IMG/VR virus record: IMGVR_UViG_3300047476_001158
Location: 1 to 33,937 of that record
Reading direction: 5' to 3' (one strand)
DNA: 33,937 nucleotides
DNA from: a virus
The notes below the pieces were generated by a model that worked only from the letters and a program-made list of their open reading frames with translations, was not told the origin of the DNA and searched no databases. Position numbers and translations under genes: made by a program. Positions 6,686-15,270 of this stretch are shown in pieces; the stretch's first letter is position 1, and each line of letters opens with the position of its first letter.

Positions 6686-9029
6686 AAAAGCTGCCAAAGG
6701 TTTAAAAGTTAACACTGACGAAATATTCATTAAGGGAATAACATCCTTGCCTAATGAAGGTATAGTCACAACAAAAGAGATTGATAAGTTGTTAGCTGAA
6801 ATCGCTGCTTCGTATACTGGTAGTCACTATGATTACAGTAAGTTGGCCGCAAATATTGCCATCTCTTCTTATCATAAAGAAACAAACCCTAGCTTCACTG
6901 AGACAATGAAATTGTTGGCTGAAGATAGTATTATCAACGCTGAGTTGATAGAGATGATTGAAAAGTACGGTGCTGAGAATGTTGATGCTGTTATTAACCA
7001 TGACAGAGACTTCCAATTCGATTATTTTGCTTGGAGATCTTTACATGAAATGTATTTAACAAAAACATCTCAAGGTAAACAAGTTGAAAGACCACAGCAC
7101 ATGTATATGCGTGTAGCTTTATGGGTTACAAATTCGTTTGAAGAGGCTGTTGAATACTATGAGGCTTTATCAAACCAATTTATTTCCCCTGCAACACCTA
7201 TCATGATTAATTCTGGTACCAAAATCCCACAATTAGCATCATGTGTGTTACATTACAATAACGATGACTCAAGAAACGGTCTTTTGGATAGTTTGAGAGA
7301 CATCTCTGTTTATTCTGCTGACGCAGCTGGTATTGGACTATGTATGTCAAATATCCGCAGTAAAGAAAGTAGAATTAAAACATCTGGCGGTTTCGCTGGC
7401 GGGTTATTGAAATACCTAAAAATCGTAAACGAATCACTTCGTTTCTTTAACCAACAAGGACGTAGACCAGGAAGTGCGGCAATCTATATTGAACCATGGC
7501 ACAAAGATATTTTTGACCTACTTGAAATTAAAAAGAACACTGGTGCTGAAGAATTAAGAGCAAGAGATTTGTTCACAGCGTTATGGATTCCAGATAATTT
7601 CATGAGAGCGGTTGAAGAAGATGGTGATTGGTACTTATTCTGCCCAAATGACATCGTTAAGAACGGTATTAAGCCACTTCAGGAGTGTTTTGGTGATGAG
7701 TATGAGGCTAACTACAATAAGGCTGTAGAAATGGGCTTAGGTAAGAAAGTTAAAGCTCAGGAAATCTGGGTCAAAGTAATTGAATCACAAGTTGAAACTG
7801 GTGTACCTTATCTTTGTTCAAAAGATAACGCAAACAGAAAAACAAACCACCAAAATATCGGTGTAATTAAACAATCAAATCTTTGTAACGAGATTTACCA
7901 ATTTACCGATGAAAAAACTACAGCTATCTGTACATTATCATCTGTGGTTGTTAAAAACTATGTTAAGAACAGAACTTTTGATTTTGAAAAAATGTTCCAT
8001 GAGGTTAGAAAAATTGTTAGAGCTTTGAACAAAGTTGTTGACATTAACTCTTACTCAACTGAAAAAGGTAAAAAAGGTGGTTTAGAACAAAGAGCCATCG
8101 CAATTGGTGTACAAGGACTTGCTGACGTATTCTTTTTAATGGATTATGTTTTCACCTCTGAAGAAGCAAAAGAGTTGAATAAAAGAATTTTTGAAACAAT
8201 TTACTACGCTGCTATCACAGAAAGTAATGAATTGTGCCGTTCTGGTAAATACAAACCATACAAGCACTTTAAAGGTTCGCCAATGTCAAAAGGGGAGTTC
8301 CAATTTGATATGTGGGGTGTTGACCAAAACGATTTAATGTGGGATTGGGATTCTTTAAAAGCTAGTGTTAAAGAATACGGTGTTTGTAATAGCTTGTTCA
8401 CAGCTCAGATGCCAGTGGCTTCTTCAGCTAAGATTACTGGTTCATATGAAATGACAGAGGTAATCCCATCAAACTTGTTCAATAGGCGAGTAGTTGGTGG
8501 TGAGTTCTTAATCGCTAATAGATACTTGATCGAGGATTTTGAAGATTTAGGTATTTGGTCTGAGCAATTCAAAAATGAAATCATTATGAACGAAGGTTCT
8601 ATCCAAAACATCAACTTTAATAAGTTTTTGGACCCAACCGACAAACATTATGAGAAGAAAATCAAAAGAATTGAGCACTTAATTCAAAAATATAGAACAA
8701 TTTGGGAAGTTTCACAGAGAGAATTAATCGATATGGCCGCTGATAGAGCACCATTTATTGACCAATCTCAATCTATGAACGTTTATTTCCAGGCACCAAC
8801 AGTTCAGAAATTGTCATCTAGTCACTTCTGGGCTTGGAAGCGTGGTCTTAAATCACTTTGTTACTATGTCAGAACAAAAGCTATCTCAACTGGGGCAAAG
8901 CACTTAGCAATTAATATCGCTAGTGCAGAAACACCAACTTCAGCTATGGCACCAAAACCAGAACCAATGGTTCAAGAGGTGTCAAAACCAGAAAATAGTC
9001 AATTTGATTGTTTTGGTTGTAGCGCTTAA
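6666..9029 (+). CDS. nrdA: Ribonucleotide reductase class Ia, alpha (large) subunit
   Basis: Reduces ribonucleoside diphosphates to deoxy forms with NrdB. Key residues of the 787-aa reading are present: the redox pair C193 (LASCVL) and C422 (ICTLSS), the active-site loop SNLCNEI with N405, C407 and E409, the radical-path tyrosines Y733-Y734 (LCYYVRTKA), and a C-terminal FDCFGCSA whose C782/C785 pair would pass electrons from thioredoxin or glutaredoxin. The sequence follows the eukaryote/Bacteroidota lineage (GIGLCMSNIRS, RPGSAAIYIEPWH, SMNVYF) rather than the T4 form. The N-terminal ATP cone is damaged: the K-R-x-G stretch lies out of frame just upstream, and this frame begins only at the R-I-K-K segment, so regulation by dATP may be lost. 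It follows nrdB by 55 bases and ends before a terminator. Confidence 0.95.
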   Translation: MILTRIKKAAKGLKVNTDEIFIKGITSLPNEGIVTTKEIDKLLAEIAASYTGSHYDYSKLAANIAISSYHKETNPSFTETMKLLAEDSIINAELIEMIEKYGAENVDAVINHDRDFQFDYFAWRSLHEMYLTKTSQGKQVERPQHMYMRVALWVTNSFEEAVEYYEALSNQFISPATPIMINSGTKIPQLASCVLHYNNDDSRNGLLDSLRDISVYSADAAGIGLCMSNIRSKESRIKTSGGFAGGLLKYLKIVNESLRFFNQQGRRPGSAAIYIEPWHKDIFDLLEIKKNTGAEELRARDLFTALWIPDNFMRAVEEDGDWYLFCPNDIVKNGIKPLQECFGDEYEANYNKAVEMGLGKKVKAQEIWVKVIESQVETGVPYLCSKDNANRKTNHQNIGVIKQSNLCNEIYQFTDEKTTAICTLSSVVVKNYVKNRTFDFEKMFHEVRKIVRALNKVVDINSYSTEKGKKGGLEQRAIAIGVQGLADVFFLMDYVFTSEEAKELNKRIFETIYYAAITESNELCRSGKYKPYKHFKGSPMSKGEFQFDMWGVDQNDLMWDWDSLKASVKEYGVCNSLFTAQMPVASSAKITGSYEMTEVIPSNLFNRRVVGGEFLIANRYLIEDFEDLGIWSEQFKNEIIMNEGSIQNINFNKFLDPTDKHYEKKIKRIEHLIQKYRTIWEVSQRELIDMAADRAPFIDQSQSMNVYFQAPTVQKLSSSHFWAWKRGLKSLCYYVRTKAISTGAKHLAINIASAETPTSAMAPKPEPMVQEVSKPENSQFDCFGCSA

Positions 9030-9050
9030 GTTAAAACACTGATTATATTG

Positions 9051-9081
9051 AAAATCCCGTCACCTTGGCGGGATTTTTTTT
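9051..9081 (+). terminator. Rho-independent terminator after nrdA
   Basis: Nine-pair stem AAAATCCCG (9051-9059) / CGGGATTTT (9069-9077) with a 9-nt loop, running into eight T's (9074-9081). It lies 22 bases after the nrdA stop and separates the nucleotide-metabolism genes from the structural cluster. Confidence 0.92.
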
Positions 9082-9104
9082 ATTTACAAAAAATAAAATA
9101 TACC

Positions 9105-9122
9105 GATATTTATTTATAAAAG
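9105..9122 (+). promoter_or_regulatory. Candidate late promoter element before gp25
   Basis: GATATTTATTTATAAAAG lies between the nrdA terminator and the gp25 ATG. The core TATTTATT starts at 9107, exactly 20 bases before the ATG at 9127. The same CGATATTTAT with the same 20-base distance precedes the gene at 26397. No TTG/TAnnTTTG element is present in this gap, so the structural operon needs another start signal. It is A/T-rich like the T4 late box TATAAATA but reads closer to its complement. Its role is inferred from position and recurrence. Confidence 0.45.
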
Positions 9123-9126
9123 ATTT

Positions 9127-9543
9127 ATGGCAATAAAAAAACAAACATTTGGTATAGATTTCCCGTTTGTGAATTCGAATAGTGGCGATTATGTTGGGTT
9201 AACAACAATACCTGAATCAGAGGTTAAAGCTATGTTAATCCATTTACTATTAACTAAAAAGGGGTCTAGATATTTCTTACCAGATTTTGGTACGAATTTG
9301 TATCAATACATATTTGAGCCATTGGATGATATCACTTTGGGTAAGATAGAAGCTGAAATTCAAGACGCTGTTGAAAAATACATCCCAAATTTGAAATTAA
9401 ATGATGTCGTCATTACTAGAGTTGGTGATGAAGAAAGGTATAAAAATGATACTGAGAGAGAACATCAGATTAGAATAAATCTAGATTACACAATAACAAC
9501 AAAAACGTTCCAGACAAGCGATAAACTGGCTATAACACTATAA
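9127..9543 (+). CDS. Baseplate wedge protein, gp25 (gpW/lysozyme-like) family
   Basis: A small core component of contractile-tail baseplates that joins the sheath start to the wedges. The 138-aa length is close to T4 gp25 (about 132). It has the family pattern: GIDFPF near the N terminus (9-14), then LLLTKKGSRYFLPDFGTNLY (40-59), where the G-x-R-x-x-x-P-x-F-G-x-x-L signature is clear, then FEPLDD (63-68) and an amphipathic helix IEAEIQDAVEKYIPNL (74-89). A beta-strand end (IRINLDYTITT) completes the fold. It is the first gene of the structural cluster and lies three bases before the gp6 gene, a pairing typical of contractile phages. Confidence 0.92.
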   Translation: MAIKKQTFGIDFPFVNSNSGDYVGLTTIPESEVKAMLIHLLLTKKGSRYFLPDFGTNLYQYIFEPLDDITLGKIEAEIQDAVEKYIPNLKLNDVVITRVGDEERYKNDTEREHQIRINLDYTITTKTFQTSDKLAITL

Positions 9544-9546
9544 AAA

Positions 9547-11358
9547 ATGGCAAGACAAATAAATTACAGTAAAAGAGATTTTGCGTCCTTAAAAACGGAG
9601 CAAATCAATTACATTAAACAGTATTACCCAGAGGTTGTACAGAATTTTAACGATGCATCAATATTATCGGTATTCTTAGATTTGAATGCCGCTATTGCAG
9701 ATAACTTAAACTATCAGATTGACCGTGCGTTACAAGAAACAGTTTTAGATTATGCCCAGGAAAGACAATCTTTGTATAACATTGCTAAAACATACGGTTT
9801 AAAGCTACCAACTAAGTCAGCAGCTGTCGCTGTTGTTGAGTTTACAGCGCAAGTGCCAGTTTATGGTGATCAGGAAGACAAAAGATATCTACCGATAATC
9901 AAAGCGGGTACCCAGGTTAGTAATGGCGCTGGCGCTTATGAGGTGTTATATGACATTGATTTCGCTTCAGCGACCAATAGTTCTGGTAATGTCGATAGAA
10001 CTAAAAGACCGATTTTCGTAAACAATAAATTAACTGGTTATACTATCACAAAAACAGGTATCGTTGTGGCTGGATCTAGCAAAGTTTACACACAGGCGTT
10101 CTCGACAACCCAACCTTTCTATAAAATAACGTTACCAGAAAATAACGTACTGTCGGTTGATTCGATAATACATAAAACTGGTACAAACTATACAGCAAAC
10201 CCAACTGAGTCTGAATTTTTAAACAGTACTAACAGATGGTACGAAGTTCCGTCATTGGCCGAAGACAATGTTTTCACCGAAGACACGACAGCGCCAAGAG
10301 TTAACGGTATCGCTAAAGGTGTTTACCAAAAAGTTGATAAAAGATACATCACAGAATTTACACCAAATGGATTCTGTCAAATAACATTTGGTGCTCAAAC
10401 TGATTCATCGTTTGATATCCTGGATGATTTTATGGATGGTGGTAGTTTTAGTCTTAAAAGTTTCTTGAGAAACGGTAGTTTAGGTATGGCACCAATCCCA
10501 AACACAACTATGTTCGTTAAATACAGAATAGGTGGTGGAGTTGAATCAAACACAGGTGTTGGGACAATTACCGACATCGCTAGATTAAGTGTTGTCATTA
10601 ACGGGCCAGATCAAAATATTAATTCAACTGTACAAGCGTCAATTGGGGTTATTAATACAACACCAGCTGTTGGTGGTTCTGATGAACCGACAATCGAAGA
10701 ATTAAGAAATTATATCGCATACAACTTCTCAGCTCAGAATAGGGCTGTAACACTAAATGACTACAAAGCTTTGATCATGTCAATGCCTAGCGTATTTGGT
10801 TCACCAGCTAAAACAAGTATAACACAGAGACAAAATAAAATCGAGATCGGTGTGTTAACTTATGATGCTAATGGTGCGATATCAAATGTTGTTTCATCTT
10901 TATTGATGGAAAACATCGCTGCATATCTTTCTAAGTATAGAATGATTAACGACTATGTGATTGTTAAACCAGCTGAAGTTGTTGATTTAGGTTTCGAAAT
11001 AAGTGTATTGGTTGAAACTGGTCAACAAGTTCAAGCATCTGCTAAAATAACCAATGTGGTTAAGGGTGAATTTACTACTGATAAAACAAATCTTGGTAAG
11101 AGTTACAGTGTTGGCGAGATGATTAAGAAAATCACACAAGTTGACGGGGTGTTAAATGTTAACTATATTAAAGCTTATAACAAAACAGGTTCTGGGTATT
11201 CATCCAATACAACAAAACAAACAATAATTGATACAGCAACTGGTGAGATTGATATTACAAACAATTACATCATTGTTGAGGAATATCAAATGCTTAATAT
11301 TAAAAAACCTGATGTTGATATTAAGGTTATACCAATTATAGCAACAGGAATTAATTAA
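9547..11358 (+). CDS. Baseplate wedge protein, gp6 / gpJ-like family
   Basis: A wedge subunit that dimerises around the baseplate hub and carries the conformational change of contraction. The 603 aa compare with about 660 in T4 gp6. The N-terminal part shows the family pattern: a start INYSKRDFASLKTEQINYIK, then NDASILSVFLDLNAAIADNL (37-56) and ALQETVLDYAQERQSLYNIA (62-81), the helical region conserved from gp6 to gpJ. A middle beta-rich region follows, then the C-terminal gpJ-like segment with ELRNYIAYNFSAQNRAVT and DYKALIMSMPSVFGSPAKTS, and a ferredoxin-like end with the IEIGVLTYDANG strand. Its position directly after gp25 supports the call. The next gene starts two bases after its stop. 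Confidence 0.9.
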   Translation: MARQINYSKRDFASLKTEQINYIKQYYPEVVQNFNDASILSVFLDLNAAIADNLNYQIDRALQETVLDYAQERQSLYNIAKTYGLKLPTKSAAVAVVEFTAQVPVYGDQEDKRYLPIIKAGTQVSNGAGAYEVLYDIDFASATNSSGNVDRTKRPIFVNNKLTGYTITKTGIVVAGSSKVYTQAFSTTQPFYKITLPENNVLSVDSIIHKTGTNYTANPTESEFLNSTNRWYEVPSLAEDNVFTEDTTAPRVNGIAKGVYQKVDKRYITEFTPNGFCQITFGAQTDSSFDILDDFMDGGSFSLKSFLRNGSLGMAPIPNTTMFVKYRIGGGVESNTGVGTITDIARLSVVINGPDQNINSTVQASIGVINTTPAVGGSDEPTIEELRNYIAYNFSAQNRAVTLNDYKALIMSMPSVFGSPAKTSITQRQNKIEIGVLTYDANGAISNVVSSLLMENIAAYLSKYRMINDYVIVKPAEVVDLGFEISVLVETGQQVQASAKITNVVKGEFTTDKTNLGKSYSVGEMIKKITQVDGVLNVNYIKAYNKTGSGYSSNTTKQTIIDTATGEIDITNNYIIVEEYQMLNIKKPDVDIKVIPIIATGIN

Positions 11359-11360
11359 TA

Positions 11361-13607
11361 ATGGAGAAAAACATTAAAATAGTTTTAAATCAAGAAACAC
11401 CAGACGAAAGAATATTAGTTAATCTAGAAGACGAGTTTGATAACTTAGAGATCTTAAGTTTAAAGATATCAAGCACAGATGTTTATAGAAAAACTTCATC
11501 TGATTTTGGTGTTATTGTGGGTAGGGTACAAACTACCAATGGGTATGGTTTGCAAAATGCGAAGATATCCATATTTGTACCGATTGATCCAGCTGATAAA
11601 GAAAGACCTGAAATTACTGAATTATACCCATTTGAAACGGTTAATGATCAATTCCCAAACGGTGTTAGATACAATTTATTACCAAGAGTAAGAAACCAAA
11701 ACCCTAGTCATAGAGCTGTGGGTAATTTACCAACTTTAAATGATTTAACCCATTATCCACAATATCTTGAGATAATGGAAAAATACTATAAGTATACTGT
11801 TACAACAAATGATTCTGGTGATTACATGATATTCGGTGTCCCTGTTGGTTCACATAATATCATGATGGATTTCGATTTATTCGATACCCAGAGTTTTGAA
11901 ATAACGGCAAATGATTTGGTTGAGACAACAACGGAATACGCCAATATAAAAGATCTTAGGGATGCAACAAACGCAACGGACAATAACAATCCGAATAAAG
12001 TACCTAATTTTATCTATAAGGGCGCTGATTCTTTTGACGTTGAGGTTAAAACAAATATTAACCAGATGCCAAACATATTCAATGAGGTTAAACAGGTTAA
12101 CGTTGCACCTTTCTGGGGTGATGATGTTGAACATGATGTTGGTATCACCAGATGTGATTTTAAGATAAACTATAAATACACACCAACAGCTATATTTTTT
12201 GGTTGGTTATCTTCAGTTACAGGTAGTTTTGAAATAAGAAAAGATTATTCGGTTAATAAACCTAAAGATGTTAATGAGGCTGAGGTTCCTTTGGAATTAA
12301 GAGGTTTTGATACAAACAAGAATAGAGACACTGGTGAGATTTGGCCGTTACAAGAACTAATGGTTGTTATCTATAGGTTAGATGATAAGTTAACACCTGG
12401 TAGTAGGGTAAGAGTTGGAGCTTTTAAAGCTGAATATGGTACTGGGGTTTTTAGGGTTTCATTACCAATGTACATGGAGTACTATAAATTAAATCAATTT
12501 GGTGATCTTGTACCAACTGACGATGTTGATAACGGTATACCAACTAAGGGTTATTACGCTTTTGAGGTGTATGATATTGTAGAGGCTTGGCAAACAAGAA
12601 CGCCATGGGGTTATTACAGACTATCATTAACACCTGGTATTAGAATACCCGCATCAAACAACGGTGAGGCTTTAACAGGTGGATGGGAAGGTACAAAAAC
12701 AGGTTTATTTGAGTATGACATCATCAATAGAAAGAGAAAGTTTTACACAATAAAAACTAAGTACAATAAACACAAGGTGGATAACGTATCCATCCCTGGT
12801 GATTATGTTAATTATATACCACAAACTAACGAGTTTAAAGATATACCATGGAATTTCCCTGTTGACAGGAGAGATACACCAGCCATATCCAGTATTGAGG
12901 TCATAGGATCAGCGATTCTACCTAAGTACGAATTTGATGTTGATATCGCTGTTTTTGATTGGAATAGACTTGATGACAAGGATTATAATCCAGAAATGAT
13001 ATTCCCAGCTAACATTCTTAATTTAATTAAAATACCAAGTGATATATCATACAACGAACCTATTAAAGAACTTGAATACCATCTTGGTATCGGTGTTGGT
13101 TTAAACGGTAAAAATAGTGGTACGGTTTACACAGACATATTTAGAGGTGATGATTTTATTAACAGCACAACTGGCGAAAATTATTACGGTGATTCACCAG
13201 CTTATGATTTTGGGGATAATTCAAAAGGTAACCTAAATCTTAGTTTATTCGCAATTGAGTTGGCTAAAAAACCTGATGCGACTGTCAATACAGGTGGGAC
13301 GCACAGAAGATTCACACAAGCCTATAGCGGTACTTACACGTTGGGCCCATTCATATCATCAATAAACGATCAGAATAAAGTCTCATTGATGGAGTTTTCC
13401 ATTTATGACATAACAGATGATCTGGATGGTTTGATAGATAATAAAGTTTACACATCATACGGTTTTTATACAGGTAGTGTACCACCAACAGAGTTTAACC
13501 CAGAAATATCAAATAGATTTAGATCGAACTATTATTATTTTGGTCTTTGGGATGGTGCAAACGCTTTAAAATCAATAGAAAAAAATTATTTTACAAACAA
13601 TGAGTAA
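11361..13607 (+). CDS. Large baseplate/tail structural protein with a carboxypeptidase-regulatory-like domain (family unknown)
   Basis: The 748-aa product has no membrane segments. Residues 48-75 (FGVIVGRVQTTNGYGLQNAK, then ISIFVP) and 146-180 (TVTTNDSGDYMIFGVPVGSH and onward) together look like a transthyretin/CarboxypepD-regulatory beta-sandwich: G-x-V-x-x-x-x-G-x-x-L-x-x-A followed by T-x-x-x-G-x-Y-x-x-x-x-x-P-x-G. A 70-residue insert with PRVRNQNPSHRAVGNLPTLN separates the halves. The remainder is Tyr/Asp/Asn-rich and beta-like and ends FGLWDGANALKSIEKNYF. It follows gp6, where T4 carries gp7, gp8 and the rest of the wedge, so a wedge or peripheral baseplate role is likely, but I see no sequence likeness to those proteins. 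It overlaps the next gene by 8 nt (ATGAGTAA). Confidence 0.8.
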   Translation: MEKNIKIVLNQETPDERILVNLEDEFDNLEILSLKISSTDVYRKTSSDFGVIVGRVQTTNGYGLQNAKISIFVPIDPADKERPEITELYPFETVNDQFPNGVRYNLLPRVRNQNPSHRAVGNLPTLNDLTHYPQYLEIMEKYYKYTVTTNDSGDYMIFGVPVGSHNIMMDFDLFDTQSFEITANDLVETTTEYANIKDLRDATNATDNNNPNKVPNFIYKGADSFDVEVKTNINQMPNIFNEVKQVNVAPFWGDDVEHDVGITRCDFKINYKYTPTAIFFGWLSSVTGSFEIRKDYSVNKPKDVNEAEVPLELRGFDTNKNRDTGEIWPLQELMVVIYRLDDKLTPGSRVRVGAFKAEYGTGVFRVSLPMYMEYYKLNQFGDLVPTDDVDNGIPTKGYYAFEVYDIVEAWQTRTPWGYYRLSLTPGIRIPASNNGEALTGGWEGTKTGLFEYDIINRKRKFYTIKTKYNKHKVDNVSIPGDYVNYIPQTNEFKDIPWNFPVDRRDTPAISSIEVIGSAILPKYEFDVDIAVFDWNRLDDKDYNPEMIFPANILNLIKIPSDISYNEPIKELEYHLGIGVGLNGKNSGTVYTDIFRGDDFINSTTGENYYGDSPAYDFGDNSKGNLNLSLFAIELAKKPDATVNTGGTHRRFTQAYSGTYTLGPFISSINDQNKVSLMEFSIYDITDDLDGLIDNKVYTSYGFYTGSVPPTEFNPEISNRFRSNYYYFGLWDGANALKSIEKNYFTNNE

Positions 13608-15270
13608 TATTGTCGAAATATTGGGTTCAAAAAAGTTTGCTGGTTCAAAAACTGAAACACTAAAAACTAGATTGATATTAGAGCAACCTGGTAAAGTTAG
13701 GGATGAGTATAATTTATTTACAAACGTTTCTCAAGACGAGCAATTTGTTAAAGAGAAAAATGAAAACGATAAATACAAAATATACGGTACCGTATCACCA
13801 GCGATAAGTAAAAAAGCTTTTTACCGTAATAGTAAATTGAACATTGATAAAAATGTTTTGGATTTTACACCAGATAACTGGTCTTTGGTCCTTTGCAAAC
13901 CAGTTAAACACATAAACGATAAGGGTAAAAAACAATACACCATTGTTTATACAAATGAAAATGGTAAGGATTTAAGTTACGAATTGGATTTAAGTAAAGG
14001 TTTACCAGCGTCATTGGTTTACCCATCGATAAAGACTGGGCCACAAAATGCCAGTTTTTTGATGAACTATGGACATAATTTTATCATCGGAGATCAAATC
14101 TACATAAGATCTAATGATAGCAGAATTACAACTGGTTTATATTTCATAACAAACGTTAACGGTAAATTAATAACAATCGATTTACCATTAAACCCAAAAT
14201 CACTTTTTTATGCTGAAAATGCGAGCCAAAAAGAAAACACTTTAACGAATATCCCAGCGGTTGCGTTACAAACAGCACAAACAATACAACAGAATCAATT
14301 TACAGGTGTAATAAGAAACGTACAAACAACAAATGATAACAACGAGCTAATCAATATTTTAAAAGCTGAGAGGCCAACACCTTATCGTTTATTTAGTACC
14401 AATTTTTCTATATCAAAAGTTGTTGACAACGAGGTGCTCGAATACTATGTTAAACAAGCGCAAGTTGTTCAGGTTTTAAATACATTTGATCAATGCGGTT
14501 TTTCGTATAATTTATTTAACGAACCGTTATATAATTTTTATTTTGAGGATGATTTTAATATTTCAGGTTTACTGGATAATAAAGGTGAACCTATAACTAA
14601 CTGTTATTTAGGTATCATAAAAAATGGTTCCACATCTGAAAAGGTGTTTAGTACTGTTGAGTCTAACTTCGAGCCGTTGATTGATTACACAAACCCTGGT
14701 GAGGGTATTAAAAGAATAGCTGATACATCAAACACGACAGTATCTGACAAACCAGACGTTAATAATATTTTTGATATTGGTATATATGAATACTCAGCTG
14801 AAAACTTAACAGAGGAGTTAATATCGTCAGTACACCACAATTTCATACATAATTACGTGCTATTCAAATATAAACCTTTCCAGGAGATCGATTTAAAATT
14901 AAAATCTTCTTACATTGAAGATTCGGTCTCAAATTCGTTTATACCAAAATACGCAATATACAGTAGAAAAACGGATAAATACATTTGGAGAGATATCCTT
15001 GATTTAGGTGTCTCTGATAACGATGGTAATGTTTTGGACTACCCTTTCTTAAACGGTTCCAGATACGTTTACCAAAGATTGGTATTTAATGTTTTAACTG
15101 AAAAGAACAAAACAAAAAAATATAAACTAAATGTCAACGACATATCTAACATCGACTCACTTAATTCGGTTGATGATTACACCAGTGATATTGTAAACGA
15201 TTTATTTGGTAATAATAATGACACCAATCTGGACGATCCGTTCAAAACATATACAGACGAAAAATGCTAA
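13600..15270 (+). CDS. Unknown structural protein, 556 aa (probable baseplate/tail)
   Basis: Its ATG lies inside the last codons of the preceding gene (8-nt overlap) and its stop overlaps the next ATG by 7 nt (ATGCTAA), so translation of the three is probably coupled. The N terminus has a VSPAISKKAFYRNSKLNID stretch. The middle shows beta-rich text such as FLMNYGHNFIIGDQIYIRSN. The C-terminal third has an aromatic block FIPKYAIYSRKTDKYIWRDI followed by YPFLNGSRYVYQRL. There is no enzyme motif, signal peptide or membrane helix, and a single Cys pair is far apart in sequence. I do not recognise the family. Location in the baseplate cluster and the size suggest a virion component. Confidence 0.78.
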   Translation: MSNIVEILGSKKFAGSKTETLKTRLILEQPGKVRDEYNLFTNVSQDEQFVKEKNENDKYKIYGTVSPAISKKAFYRNSKLNIDKNVLDFTPDNWSLVLCKPVKHINDKGKKQYTIVYTNENGKDLSYELDLSKGLPASLVYPSIKTGPQNASFLMNYGHNFIIGDQIYIRSNDSRITTGLYFITNVNGKLITIDLPLNPKSLFYAENASQKENTLTNIPAVALQTAQTIQQNQFTGVIRNVQTTNDNNELINILKAERPTPYRLFSTNFSISKVVDNEVLEYYVKQAQVVQVLNTFDQCGFSYNLFNEPLYNFYFEDDFNISGLLDNKGEPITNCYLGIIKNGSTSEKVFSTVESNFEPLIDYTNPGEGIKRIADTSNTTVSDKPDVNNIFDIGIYEYSAENLTEELISSVHHNFIHNYVLFKYKPFQEIDLKLKSSYIEDSVSNSFIPKYAIYSRKTDKYIWRDILDLGVSDNDGNVLDYPFLNGSRYVYQRLVFNVLTEKNKTKKYKLNVNDISNIDSLNSVDDYTSDIVNDLFGNNNDTNLDDPFKTYTDEKC

